Assembly: GCA_905192625.1 (NCBI GenBank)
Contig: CAJJLI010000057.1
Location: forward strand, 1-8,691
Direction: 5' to 3'
DNA from: an uncultured Clostridium sp.
Lineage (GTDB): Bacteria > Bacillota > Clostridia > Lachnospirales > Lachnospiraceae
DNA length: 8,691 bases
Positions 1 to 6,289 of the stretch are shown in pieces; positions within the stretch are counted from its first letter, which is position 1, and every line of letters begins with the position of its first letter. The position numbers were made by a program, and so were the translations under genes. The notes beneath the pieces are model-generated. The model was not told the origin of the DNA and did no database searches. It saw only the letters and a list, made by a program, of their open reading frames with translations.

Positions 1-679
1 TATTGACGTTGATGATGTGGAAGCAGTATTTAACTATGATGTTCCACAGGATGAAGAATACTATGTACACCGTATCGGACGTACAGGACGTGCAGGAAGA
101 ACTGGTCGTGCATTCAATTTAGTAGTTGGTAAGGAAGTTTACAAATTAAGAGACATTCAACGTTATTGTAAAACTAAGATTAAGTTACAACCGATTCCAT
201 CTATGAATGACGTTACTGCAGTGAAGGCAGATAAAATTCTTGATCGTATCAATGACATAATTGAAAAAGAAGATTTAACAAAGATGATCGCGTTAATTGA
301 AGCAAAGGCAAATGAAGAAGATTATACAGCTCTTGATATGGCTGCAGCTTTCTTAAAGATTTCAATGGGCGACGATACAGATTCTTGTGAAGAGGGCAAA
401 ACAAAGTTTGATGATTTTGGTGACACTGGTGCTGAAGATGGCATGGTAAGATTATTTATTAACCTTGGTAAGAAACAAAACATCAGACCAGGTGACATAC
501 TTGGAGCAATCGCTGGAGAAACAGGTATGCCAGGTAAATTAATTGGAAGCATTGATATGTTTGATAAATATACCTTTGTTGAAGTTCCAAGAGAATATGC
601 AGGTGAAGTTATTCAAGTGATGAAAGAATCTAAGATAAAAGGTAAATCTGTAAATATCGAACCTGCAAATCGCAAGTAA
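1..679 (+). CDS. DEAD-box ATP-dependent RNA helicase, C-terminal part (5' end outside window)
   Basis: The reading frame is already open at base 2 (IDVDDVEAVFNYDVPQ...), so the GTG at 17 is an internal Val codon and not the start. About 225 residues are visible. They begin inside the second RecA-like lobe and include helicase motif VI (HRIGRTGRAGRTGR), whose arginines contact ATP and RNA. A variable linker follows. From roughly residue 150 of the visible part comes a DbpA/YxiN-type RNA-binding domain (MVRLFINLGKK...GDILGAIAGE...GKLIGSIDMFDKYTFVEVP), a small RRM fold. Proteins with this architecture are cytoplasmic RNA chaperones that unwind short duplexes, often in ribosome assembly or cold adaptation. 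The natural stop TAA is at 677-679. Motifs I-V lie upstream of the window, so the exact subfamily (CshA-like, DeaD-like or DbpA-like) cannot be fixed. No close downstream partner is on this strand; a strong terminator follows. Confidence 0.93.
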   Translation, partial: IDVDDVEAVFNYDVPQDEEYYVHRIGRTGRAGRTGRAFNLVVGKEVYKLRDIQRYCKTKIKLQPIPSMNDVTAVKADKILDRINDIIEKEDLTKMIALIEAKANEEDYTALDMAAAFLKISMGDDTDSCEEGKTKFDDFGDTGAEDGMVRLFINLGKKQNIRPGDILGAIAGETGMPGKLIGSIDMFDKYTFVEVPREYAGEVIQVMKESKIKGKSVNIEPANRK

Positions 680-755
680 ATAGTATTTGTATATCATGAT
701 TTAGAAGATATATTTAGTTTAGCAAATGATATTTATATAGGAAGTAATATATAAT

Positions 756-810
756 AAAAAGCTATTTATCCTAGCGCCTACATAAGGTGCGAAGGATAAA
801 TAGCTTTTTT
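756..810 (+). terminator. Long nested bidirectional intrinsic terminator between helicase and HAD genes
   Basis: A perfect 17-bp stem pairs 756-772 with 793-809, with core AGCTATTTATCC against GGATAAATAGCT. Inside it a second 6-bp stem (774-779 with 785-790, one G-U pair) closes a 5-base loop. The right arm ends in a run of six T on the plus strand. The left arm begins with five A, which gives a U-tract on the minus strand. It can therefore end the helicase transcript and also the convergent HAD transcript. Confidence 0.9.
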
Positions 811-874
811 CAATTATAGGAAAACCTTATCTATTATTAGTATAGGTATTATTTTAGAGTTATTAATAATGATA

Positions 875-1576
875 TTAACGAACAATTGGTATTAAGTCTT
901 TTAACTCATGTATTTCATAAGTTATTGGAAGATTGGAGCTATTTGTAATACCTGCTCGATTATACCAACAAGTATCTATACCAGCATTAATCCCACCTTG
1001 CATATCAGAGCTTAGTGAGTCACCAATAATAATTGTTTCGGAAGGATTAAAATTAGGAATGCGATCAAAAACATACTGAAAGAACTCGATTTGAGGTTTT
1101 TGGTAACCAGTAACTTCAGAAACAAAAATCTCTTTAAAGTAAGGTAAAAGAGAAGAAGCGGTAAGGCGTTTATATTGTGTATCTGCGACTCCATTTGTTA
1201 CAATATATAAATCATGAGTGGCCTTTAGTTCATCTAATAATTCAATGGCTCCGGGTATTAACTTATGACCTTTATTCAGTTCTTCGTGATATTCTTTTTC
1301 AAAAGCAATTCCGTCAACAGAATGTCCTAATGTCTGAAATAACTTAGAAAATCTAGTGTTAAGGATTTCTTCCCTTTTAATTTCGCCACGTTCGTATGCT
1401 TTCCATAGGCTAGAGTTAAGGATATGGTATTGTTCACGAATCTCATCTGTAATTTCAAATCCATGATTATGAAATAGTGAAGTTAGTGCATCGTATTGAG
1501 CTGCGTTAAAATCAAGAAGTGTTTCATCTGCATCAAATAATAATGTTTTGTATTTTGGGTTTGTTTGATTTTTCAT
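875..1576 (-). CDS. HAD-superfamily hydrolase, YjjG/YfnB-type (putative nucleotidase)
   Basis: A 233-residue cytoplasmic phosphatase of the haloacid dehalogenase superfamily. The four HAD motifs are present and ordered: motif I FDADETLLDF with nucleophile Asp15 and acid/base Asp17; motif II VTN with Thr127; motif III Lys160 in GYQKP; motif IV IIIGDSLSSD with Asp186 and Asp191 for Mg binding. The helical cap lies between motifs I and II (roughly residues 22-100), as in subclass I enzymes. The motif IV region GDSLSSDMQGGINAG with DTCWYN is typical of the YjjG/YfnB group. In E. coli, YjjG is a 5'-nucleotidase acting on non-canonical pyrimidine nucleotides; the same substrate here is an inference. 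The length matches the family. The ATG at 1576 has an AAGGA ribosome site 8-9 bases upstream. It is a single gene with its own promoter and converges on the helicase terminator. Confidence 0.9.
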   Translation of the reverse strand: MKNQTNPKYKTLLFDADETLLDFNAAQYDALTSLFHNHGFEITDEIREQYHILNSSLWKAYERGEIKREEILNTRFSKLFQTLGHSVDGIAFEKEYHEELNKGHKLIPGAIELLDELKATHDLYIVTNGVADTQYKRLTASSLLPYFKEIFVSEVTGYQKPQIEFFQYVFDRIPNFNPSETIIIGDSLSSDMQGGINAGIDTCWYNRAGITNSSNLPITYEIHELKDLIPIVR

Positions 1577-1614
1577 AAAGTCCGTCCTTTTCTTATATGT
1601 TGAGATATATAACT

Positions 1615-1644
1615 ATTATGCCTAAGGTTTTATAATTGAATCAA
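1615..1644 (-). promoter_or_regulatory. Probable sigma-A-type promoter of the HAD gene
   Basis: On the minus strand, TTGATT (1639-1644) is followed after 18 bases by CATAAT (1615-1620). These match consensus at 4 of 6 and 5 of 6 positions and lie about 40 bases before the ATG. The call is plausible from position and spacing only; AT-rich DNA gives such matches by chance. Confidence 0.4.
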
Positions 1645-1645
1645 A

Positions 1646-1825
1646 AAAAGGTCATAATCATGTGGATTCAATATACCATAAACAAAAAGAATTCATGGTT
1701 ATGTAGCTATAATTGGTCCTTCCAAGTGAGCTTGCGATTACCACATACTGGGTTTGGTTATATAAAAGTTTCATGGTCATGATGCTTCAATCGGTAGCCT
1801 GGGGCAAGTTTGTGTTTACCTCATT
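1646..1825. repeat. Three degenerate copies of an intergenic repeat
   Basis: Related sequences occur at about 1646-1678, 1685-1746 and 1766-1825. The cores are TCATAATCATGTGGATTCAA (1652), TCATGGTTATGTAGCTATAA (1693) and TCATGGTCATGATGCTTCAA (1771). Copies 2 and 3 extend the match: both continue as AAT-Y-GGT, then a variable stretch, CAAGT, TTG and TTACC-N-CA. In each of these two the GGT and ACC segments could pair around a small internal hairpin. Copies 2 and 3 are about 78 bases apart. They lie between the divergent HAD and ABC promoters. Function is unknown: binding sites, a folded RNA or an old duplication are all possible. Confidence 0.45.
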
Positions 1826-1936
1826 CCGCTTTTCATTATAGCATATACATATTTACAGGGATAGACATGTTATTACAGATTTCTTAATATCCTCATTTTT
1901 ATAATCGGTATATTGGAAGTTTTTGAAAAGGTTTTA

Positions 1937-1965
1937 TTGTTTCTCATTTCATGCTTGTGTATAAT
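1937..1965 (+). promoter_or_regulatory. Promoter of the ABC transporter operon
   Basis: A perfect -10 TATAAT (1960-1965) is preceded at 17-base spacing by TTGTTT (1937-1942), a weak -35 with 3 of 6 matches. The ATPase start codon is 31 bases downstream, so the leader is short. The weak -35 could mean activator dependence, but nothing in the sequence proves it. Confidence 0.55.
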
Positions 1966-1996
1966 AAAAAGAAAATAACAGTAATAGGAGGAGAAG

Positions 1997-2716
1997 ATGG
2001 AGCTTGTACTTAGAAATATAACAAAAAAATTTGAGAGTAAAGAAGTATTAAACGGAGCGAATTTTACTTTTAAAAAAGGTAAAATTTATGGTCTTTTAGG
2101 TAGAAATGGAGCAGGAAAAACCACCTTATTTAATTGCCTTGCAGGAGAATTAAAAATGGATTCTGGAGAGGCATTCTTAAAAGATGGAAGCACCTCACAA
2201 AAGCTAGAAGTAGATGATATTGGATATGTATTATCTACCGCCATTTTACCTGAATTCTTAACTGGATATGAGTTTATTAAGTTTTTTATTGATATTAATA
2301 AGAGTAAGATAAAGTCTCATGATACTATTAATAACTATTTTGACTTATTAAAAATTGATGAAGAAGATAGGCATAAGCTAATCAAAGATTACTCTCATGG
2401 TATGAAAAATAAAGTCCAAATGATGATGTTTTTAATAGCAAAACCACCTGTTATATTGCTTGATGAGCCACTTACCTCTTTGGATGTAGTAGTAGCACTA
2501 GAAATAAAAAAACTACTAAAAGAAATAAGAAAAGATCACATTATTATTATCTCAACGCATATATTACAGTTAGCAACTGACTTGTGTGATGAAATTGTTG
2601 CTCTTAATGAGGGTGAATTGGAATTGCTAGATAGTGAAATGCTTAGGTCGAAGGATTTTGAAGAAAAGCTAGTCAAATTACTAAGTGAGGAGGGTGTTCA
2701 TGCTCACAACTCTTAG
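1997..2716 (+). CDS. ABC transporter ATP-binding protein
   Basis: A 239-residue cytoplasmic ATPase expected to power export by the membrane protein encoded next. Walker A is GRNGAGKTT (35-43). The signature is the divergent YSHGMKNK (132-139) in place of LSGGQ. Walker B is VILLDEP (152-158) with catalytic Glu157, the D-loop is SLD (161-163), and the switch His188 lies in IISTH. Oddly, the Q-loop is not recognisable: where IGYxPQ is expected the protein reads IGYVLS, so a Ser stands at the usual Gln position. Serial YSxGM-type signatures are common in ABC-2-type exporters of the DrrA/BcrA kind. The ATG at 1997 is set by AGGAGG at 1986-1991, 5 bases upstream. The 3' end overlaps the permease gene by 17 bases. 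The substrate cannot be deduced. Confidence 0.92.
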   Translation: MELVLRNITKKFESKEVLNGANFTFKKGKIYGLLGRNGAGKTTLFNCLAGELKMDSGEAFLKDGSTSQKLEVDDIGYVLSTAILPEFLTGYEFIKFFIDINKSKIKSHDTINNYFDLLKIDEEDRHKLIKDYSHGMKNKVQMMMFLIAKPPVILLDEPLTSLDVVVALEIKKLLKEIRKDHIIIISTHILQLATDLCDEIVALNEGELELLDSEMLRSKDFEEKLVKLLSEEGVHAHNS

Positions 2717-4301
2717 ACAGTCTATGATAATTAGTTTTTCAACTTCAATGAATGCTATCCTATATTTTTTGAAGCGAATTCCTTTCATAAAACATATATT
2801 TAAGAAAATTGGTTATGAGCATGGGAACTTATCAAAAGTTATAGTTATATTTGCTTTATTATATAAGGTGCTGATGGTGATTTTTAAAAGAATAATAATA
2901 CTTTTATTCGGTTTTGGAGTCCCATTCTTATTAATTAGTGATAAGGCTACGTTAGTTCCTATTCGTAATATTTATTGGCATCTATTCATTTGTTTCTATA
3001 TCCTGATACCTTTGTTTAATTGTAACATTCTTGAGCAAAGTAAACGTAGATTTATAATGATTAAGCTTATGAGGATGAATGCAAGGAGAATGGTATTTGC
3101 TGAATATTTTTCAGAATGGATATTGCGCTTTTTAATAGAAATACCATTATTTATTCTGATGGCAAATATGGTATCAATTCCGATTTGGCTTTCGCTATAT
3201 ATGATTGTAGCAAAAAACTTTGTAGCTTTTATTGCAGAGGCATTACATATTTTCTATTATGATAAGACAGATAAACTATTACAAAAGAAAACGGGATTCA
3301 TATTAGGATCAGTATCCGTAATTTTAATCCTTGGATATTATCCTGCATTGGTACAAAAGCCATTATTCATTAGTGATAATCTACTTTTACTTATAGGAAC
3401 CCTTAGCATTATCATAGGAATTACAGCGATTTATTATATTATAAATTATGAACGGTATTCTGTTGTTCTTAATGATGTCAATAAGCTTAGTGAGCTACTA
3501 ATTAATAGAGAGAAAATAGGGAAAGAGGCTCAGTTTGCAAATGTAAAGTTAAAAGATAAGTATCTTAATAAAGATGAAATAAAAAGGATTTCAAATAGTA
3601 ATAAAGAAGGATTTGTGTATATTAATGAAATCTTTTTTAAAAGACATGAGAGAATATTAATACATCCAATTAAAGTTCAAAGTACTGTGATTTGTATAGG
3701 CTTTTTCATTGCGCTGGTAACGAATAGATTAATTCCAGATTTTCATACAAAATACATATCGTTAATAGAAAAAGTATCACCTATATTCGTATTTGCGCTA
3801 TATTTTATGTCAACGTCGCTAAAAGCTACGAAGGCGATGTTTTATAATTGTGATATAAGCTTATTGCATTATGGGTTTTATAAGAGGAAAGAGGCTGTGT
3901 TAGCAACTTTTACAGAGCGTGTAAAGTACTTAATTCGAACAAACTTAATACCGGCGTTATTTCTTAGTATTGGTATATTATTAATAGATAAATTGACTGG
4001 TGGAACAGGAGTGAGTTTATTACCAGTTGCCATTTTAATAATAACGATTTCGATATTTTTTTCGATTCATAATTTATTTTTATATTATATATTTCAGCCC
4101 TATACAACGGATTTAAGCGTTAAAAATCCATTGTATACTATTTTAAATACAATAACATATTTTTTAAGTTATATATGTTTACAATTAAAAGATGTCTCTA
4201 TTTATTTTCTTGTTGGAATGATTTTAGTAACAGCTATTTATAGTGTTTTGGCATTATTCATTGTATATCGATTTGCACCGAAAACTTTTATTATAAAGTA
4301 A
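2700..4301 (+). CDS. ABC exporter permease, large polytopic membrane protein (substrate unknown)
   Basis: A protein of about 533 residues with some 10-12 predicted membrane helices. Hydrophobic segments lie near residues 46-79, 89-110, 136-185, 198-216, 227-249, 326-346, 358-376, 411-429, 436-464 and 476-525. A polar, Lys-rich stretch at about 250-325 splits them into two halves and is probably cytoplasmic. The second half carries a conserved-looking segment, MFYNCDISLLHYGFYKRKE (380-398), which may be the ATPase-coupling region. It resembles the Firmicute 'putative ABC exporter' proteins (Pfam ABC_export type), from memory only. I start it at the ATG at 2700 because AGGAGG at 2688-2693 stands 6 bases before it; the in-frame GTGs at 2685 and 2694 overlap or abut that site. 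The 17-base overlap with the ATPase gene implies translational coupling and a two-component transporter. No convincing terminator follows on this strand. Confidence 0.85.
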   Translation: MLTTLRQSMIISFSTSMNAILYFLKRIPFIKHIFKKIGYEHGNLSKVIVIFALLYKVLMVIFKRIIILLFGFGVPFLLISDKATLVPIRNIYWHLFICFYILIPLFNCNILEQSKRRFIMIKLMRMNARRMVFAEYFSEWILRFLIEIPLFILMANMVSIPIWLSLYMIVAKNFVAFIAEALHIFYYDKTDKLLQKKTGFILGSVSVILILGYYPALVQKPLFISDNLLLLIGTLSIIIGITAIYYIINYERYSVVLNDVNKLSELLINREKIGKEAQFANVKLKDKYLNKDEIKRISNSNKEGFVYINEIFFKRHERILIHPIKVQSTVICIGFFIALVTNRLIPDFHTKYISLIEKVSPIFVFALYFMSTSLKATKAMFYNCDISLLHYGFYKRKEAVLATFTERVKYLIRTNLIPALFLSIGILLIDKLTGGTGVSLLPVAILIITISIFFSIHNLFLYYIFQPYTTDLSVKNPLYTILNTITYFLSYICLQLKDVSIYFLVGMILVTAIYSVLALFIVYRFAPKTFIIK

Positions 4302-4390
4302 TACAAATTAAGAATTTAAGATGCACATTCTCTGCACCTGAACGATTTGCGTAGCAGATTTTCATCTTTACTAGTTGCATTATAGTATGT

Positions 4391-4420
4391 AATGTCTTTT
4401 TAAATGAAAGAAAAGACGTT
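4391..4420 (+). other. AT-rich hairpin downstream of the ABC operon
   Basis: AATGTCTTTT (4391-4400) can pair with AAAAGACGTT (4411-4420), giving 10 bp including one G-U around a 10-base loop. No T-run follows, so it is not a classical terminator, but it is the best candidate 3' structure for the ABC transcript. An AAGATG/CATCTT pair at 4318-4323 and 4363-4368 is weaker. Confidence 0.25.
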
Positions 4421-4455
4421 ATTGATATAAATGAATTAGAATGAGGTTGCTATAA

Positions 4456-4496
4456 TTAAAAAGGCATCTGATGAGTACATAAACATCAGATGCCTT
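4456..4496 (-). terminator. Intrinsic terminator of the rubrerythrin transcript
   Basis: A perfect 13-bp stem (CATCAGATGCCTT on the minus strand, 4484-4496 with 4461-4473) closes a 10-base loop. On the minus strand it is followed by TTTTTAATTATA. On the plus strand the stem is followed by six G instead of T, so it should act mainly on the minus-strand transcript from the right. Confidence 0.88.
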
Positions 4497-4522
4497 GGGG
4501 GGAAATATATAGTTAGGAAGAA

Positions 4523-4577
4523 GCTGTTGCATACAATTATATAAAATTATTAGGATAGATAATCAATGTGTAACAGC
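4523..4577 (-). repeat. GGCTGT hairpin in the rubrerythrin 3' region
   Basis: The arms pair 4523-4533 with 4567-4577, a stem of 11 bp with two G-U pairs around a 33-base AT-rich loop. It begins 17 bases after the rubrerythrin stop codon and precedes the main terminator. It has no T-tail. Read on the minus strand it starts GGCTGTTACACATTGATTAT, which resembles the hairpin at 7422-7499 over 22 positions with 3 differences. Confidence 0.5.
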
Positions 4578-4593
4578 CTCGGGGATAGTGTAA

Positions 4594-5139
4594 TTATTTA
4601 CCGAAGTATCTATTTAATAAACCTTCGAAAGCTTTACCATGTCTAGCTTCGTCACGAGCCATTTCATGTACTGTATCATGAATTGCATCATGATTAGCTG
4701 CTTTAGCACGTTTTGCAAGGTCAAATTTACCTGCAGTTGCACCGTTCTCAGCATCAACTCTTAATTCAAGATTTCTCTTAGTAGAGTTAGTTACTACTTC
4801 ACCAAGTAATTCTGCAAACTTAGCAGCATGTTCTGCTTCTTCGTAAGCAGCTTTTTCATAGTATAAACCGATTTCTGGATATCCTTCTCTATGTGCTACT
4901 CTAGCCATTGCTAAGTACATACCAACTTCAGTGCATTCTCCTTCAAAGTTAGCTCTTAAATCCATCATGATATCTTCGCTTGCACCTTGTGCTACACCTA
5001 CTACGTGTTCTGCTGCCCAAGTTCTTTCACCAGCTTGTACAATGAACTTTTCTGCTGGTGCTTTACAAATAGGACATACTTCTGGTGCTACTTCTCCTTC
5101 GTGTACATAACCACATACTGAACATACATATTTACTCAT
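4594..5139 (-). CDS. rbr: Reverse rubrerythrin (N-terminal rubredoxin plus C-terminal diiron domain)
   Basis: A 181-residue cytoplasmic non-haem iron peroxidase. Residues 1-34 form a rubredoxin-like centre with Cys6-x2-Cys9 and Cys22-x2-Cys25 binding one iron. Residues from about 50 form a four-helix diiron domain with a Glu-rich first ligand helix (FEGECTE, 65-71) and two E-x-x-H ligand motifs, E101-H104 and E164-H167. Classical rubrerythrins carry the rubredoxin domain at the C-terminus; this order is the 'reverse' type. In Clostridium acetobutylicum such proteins are among the most oxygen-induced, are PerR-controlled, and reduce H2O2 to water with electrons from NADH via rubredoxin-type partners. 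The ATG at 5139 has AGGAG 9 bases upstream. Its own promoter carries the same 13-base site found at perR, the next gene upstream on the same strand. Length and motifs look intact. Confidence 0.95.
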   Translation of the reverse strand: MSKYVCSVCGYVHEGEVAPEVCPICKAPAEKFIVQAGERTWAAEHVVGVAQGASEDIMMDLRANFEGECTEVGMYLAMARVAHREGYPEIGLYYEKAAYEEAEHAAKFAELLGEVVTNSTKRNLELRVDAENGATAGKFDLAKRAKAANHDAIHDTVHEMARDEARHGKAFEGLLNRYFGK

Positions 5140-5202
5140 AATAATAATCTCCTTTAATATATAAAATTTTAAATTAATAATCTTAGTTATTTAAATCAAT
5201 AA

Positions 5203-5217
5203 CAGTAATCGTTATCG
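5203..5217 (-). promoter_or_regulatory. Probable PerR operator at the rubrerythrin start site
   Basis: On the plus strand this reads CAGTAATCGTTATCG. Its 13-base core AGTAATCGTTATC is identical to the site at perR. Its half-sites resemble the Fur/PerR 7-1-7 pattern. It lies directly over the predicted start site, and an extra overlapping CGTTATC at 5217 onward could extend the site. A bound repressor here would block initiation. Confidence 0.65.
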
Positions 5218-5225
5218 TTATCTAT

Positions 5226-5254
5226 ATAATACATGATGAAAAAAGAAATGTCAA
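5226..5254 (-). promoter_or_regulatory. Rubrerythrin promoter
   Basis: On the minus strand a perfect -35 TTGACA (5249-5254) is followed after exactly 17 bases by TATTAT (5226-5231). The predicted start site falls near 5219, leaving a leader of about 80 bases. This is a strong constitutive-looking promoter, as expected for a gene held off by a repressor. Confidence 0.8.
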
Positions 5255-5362
5255 CCCTTTTTTGATATATTTTTTCAAGTATTTCATTTCTACGTCTATT
5301 AGTCCTGATAAATAGAGTAGCAAGTAGTGCTAACCCCTAAGAGAGAAATAGCAATTAAGCAC

Positions 5363-5431
5363 AAAAAAATACAAACTATAATTTATAAAATAAAGAATCT
5401 ACATTGCATTCAATATATTAAGTATAGTTTG
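5363..5431 (-). terminator. Possible terminator of perR
   Basis: CAAACTATA (5423-5431 on the minus strand) can pair with TATAGTTTG (5372-5380), a 9-bp stem around a 42-base loop. On the minus strand it is followed by TATTTTTTTG. The position just after the perR stop and the T-run fit, but the large loop and AT-rich stem make it weak. Confidence 0.35.
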
Positions 5432-5444
5432 CATTTTTATATAT

Positions 5445-5831
5445 CTATTTTTCAAGACATTCTTTGCATTTACCATAAAACAATGCGTTATGCCCACCAA
5501 TTTCGCCGGGAAAGTTGGTTGAAGCAAGTTTATTCACCTCTTCAAGAGGATCTAAATCTAAATCAAGTATTGCACCGCATTCTTTACATAAAAAGTGGTA
5601 ATGTTGGTCGACATTATAGTCAAAGTGGTCAGAGCCATCTCCACAAGTTAATTTAATGATTTCACCTTGTTCCACCAATAAATTTAAGTTTCGGTAAACA
5701 GTACCGAGACTAATGTGAGGGAAAATTTCTCTTAATTTTGTATAAATAGTATCCGCAGTTGGGTGCTCATGTGTTTGTGCGAGATACTGTTTAATAGCCT
5801 CTCTTTGTTGACTGTATTTTATTGTAGCCAC
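5445..5831 (-). CDS. perR: PerR-type peroxide-sensing transcriptional repressor (Fur family)
   Basis: A 128-residue DNA-binding regulator. The N-terminal winged helix (about 1-70) contains HPTADTIY and the recognition segment ISLGTVYRNLNLL (40-52). The dimerisation part carries the structural zinc cysteines Cys82-x2-Cys85 and Cys122-x2-Cys125. By alignment to Bacillus subtilis PerR, all five regulatory metal ligands are present: His23, Asp71, His77, His79 and Asp90. The last is Asp, the PerR hallmark, and not the Glu of Fur. Peroxide would oxidise the Fe-bound histidines and release DNA. I start at the GTG at 5831: AGGAG stands 7 bases upstream, and the longer frame (to 5909) would run through the promoter and operator. 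Its own promoter carries the 13-base site, implying autoregulation. The rubrerythrin gene downstream is the likely target. Confidence 0.9.
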   Translation of the reverse strand: MATIKYSQQREAIKQYLAQTHEHPTADTIYTKLREIFPHISLGTVYRNLNLLVEQGEIIKLTCGDGSDHFDYNVDQHYHFLCKECGAILDLDLDPLEEVNKLASTNFPGEIGGHNALFYGKCKECLEK

Positions 5832-5866
5832 ATTCAATCTCCTCTCTAGAAATGGAAGATAAATAA

Positions 5867-5881
5867 TAGTAATCGTTATCA
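5867..5881 (-). promoter_or_regulatory. Probable PerR operator at the perR promoter (autoregulation)
   Basis: The plus strand reads TAGTAATCGTTATCA, which matches the Fur/PerR 7-1-7 consensus TGATAATNATTATCA (read on the minus strand) at 11 of 14 informative positions. The core AGTAATCGTTATC is identical to that at 5204-5216. It touches the -10 region. Confidence 0.65.
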
Positions 5882-5909
5882 TATTATAATATTTTAAGCA
5901 GATTGTCAA
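5881..5909 (-). promoter_or_regulatory. perR promoter
   Basis: On the minus strand a perfect -35 TTGACA (5904-5909) is followed by TAATAT at 17-base spacing (5881-5886). An overlapping TATAAT at 15-base spacing (5883-5888) is the alternative -10. The start codon is about 45 bases further on. Confidence 0.7.
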
Positions 5910-5943
5910 TCTCCTAAAATAACCAAATGTAAAAATATACGTG

Positions 5944-5971
5944 AAAAAAGGCTGTCATATTGGAACAGCCT
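5944..5971 (-). terminator. Intrinsic terminator of the veg transcript
   Basis: AGGCTGT (5949-5955) pairs with ACAGCCT (5965-5971) around a 9-base loop, and on the minus strand the stem is followed by TTTTTT. It lies 15 bases after the veg stop and just before the perR promoter, so it separates the two transcripts. Confidence 0.8.
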
Positions 5972-5986
5972 AAAATCCACTAGTTT

Positions 5987-6229
5987 TTAGCAAAGAACTA
6001 ACTCTACTTCTTTTGTTAGAACATCTGTATAACTAAAGGACATAGTTTTTAATGAGTCAGGGGTGTTCCCTTCTAATTCAATAAGGAATACACACGGATA
6101 AGTGGCAGATATAACACCTTCTGCAACATCTACTTTATTACGTCCTCTATAAGATCTTACTTTTACTTTTTTTCCGATGTTTTTCACTACCGAATTTCTC
6201 ACGTAGCACATATTTTCTGGTTGCCTCAT
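5987..6229 (-). CDS. veg: Veg family protein
   Basis: A small basic protein of 80 residues that aligns along its length with Bacillus subtilis Veg (86 residues). Shared features are the GKKVKVRSYRGRNK stretch corresponding to GKRLTLKANGGRRK, then EGVISATYPCVFLIEL corresponding to SGILAETYPSVFVIQL, and the C-terminal SFSYTDVLTKEVEL corresponding to SYSYADILTETVEL. In B. subtilis, Veg is abundantly expressed and influences biofilm matrix genes by antagonising SinR; its biochemical role is unsettled. I take the ATG at 6229: GGAG at 6239-6242 is 9 bases upstream, and the longer frame to 6295 would cover the promoter. It is a single-gene transcript between its own promoter and terminator. The Cys near the N-terminus and at the C-terminal end are not family hallmarks. 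Confidence 0.88.
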   Translation of the reverse strand: MRQPENMCYVRNSVVKNIGKKVKVRSYRGRNKVDVAEGVISATYPCVFLIELEGNTPDSLKTMSFSYTDVLTKEVELVLC

Positions 6230-6260
6230 AATACTAATCTCCAATCTACACGGTTTCCTA

Positions 6261-6289
6261 TATATAATAGGATACGTAATGTTTGTAAA
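6261..6289 (-). promoter_or_regulatory. veg promoter
   Basis: On the minus strand TTTACA (6284-6289) is followed after 17 bases by TATATA (6261-6266). The predicted start is about 25 bases before the veg ATG. It supports the shorter reading frame for veg. Confidence 0.6.

Larger units (their letters stand above)
1577..1996. other. Non-coding divergent intergenic region
   Basis: This 420-base gap separates the divergently transcribed HAD gene and ABC operon. It holds the HAD promoter on the left, the three degenerate repeats in the middle, and the ABC promoter and ribosome site on the right. I see no coding frame, tRNA, recognisable riboswitch or antibiotic-sensing two-component operator in it. 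Confidence 0.6.
5140..5444. other. Intergenic region between perR and the rubrerythrin gene
   Basis: About 305 AT-rich bases hold the rubrerythrin ribosome site, operator and promoter (5149-5254) and a weak 3' hairpin for perR. Between 5256 and 5360 I see nothing further. An open frame on the plus strand at 5327-5656 mostly overlies perR antisense and has no ribosome site. Confidence 0.5.

Noticed and set aside
322..552. Open frame on the minus strand inside the helicase gene
   Set aside because: It is antisense to clearly coding sequence with helicase and RNA-binding motifs, and has no recognisable motifs itself.
1012..1194. Second minus-strand open frame inside the HAD gene
   Set aside because: It overlies the HAD motif III and IV region in another frame, with no ribosome site.
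2685..2699. Upstream GTG start for the permease
   Set aside because: The GTG precedes and overlaps the AGGAGG that is ideally placed for the ATG at 2700.
5327..5656. Plus-strand open frame across the end of perR
   Set aside because: Half of it is antisense to perR; it has no ribosome site and its residues show no family pattern.
5832..5909. Longer N-terminus for PerR starting at 5909
   Set aside because: That stretch contains the promoter and the operator, encodes residues with no Fur-family match, and lacks a ribosome site at its ATG.
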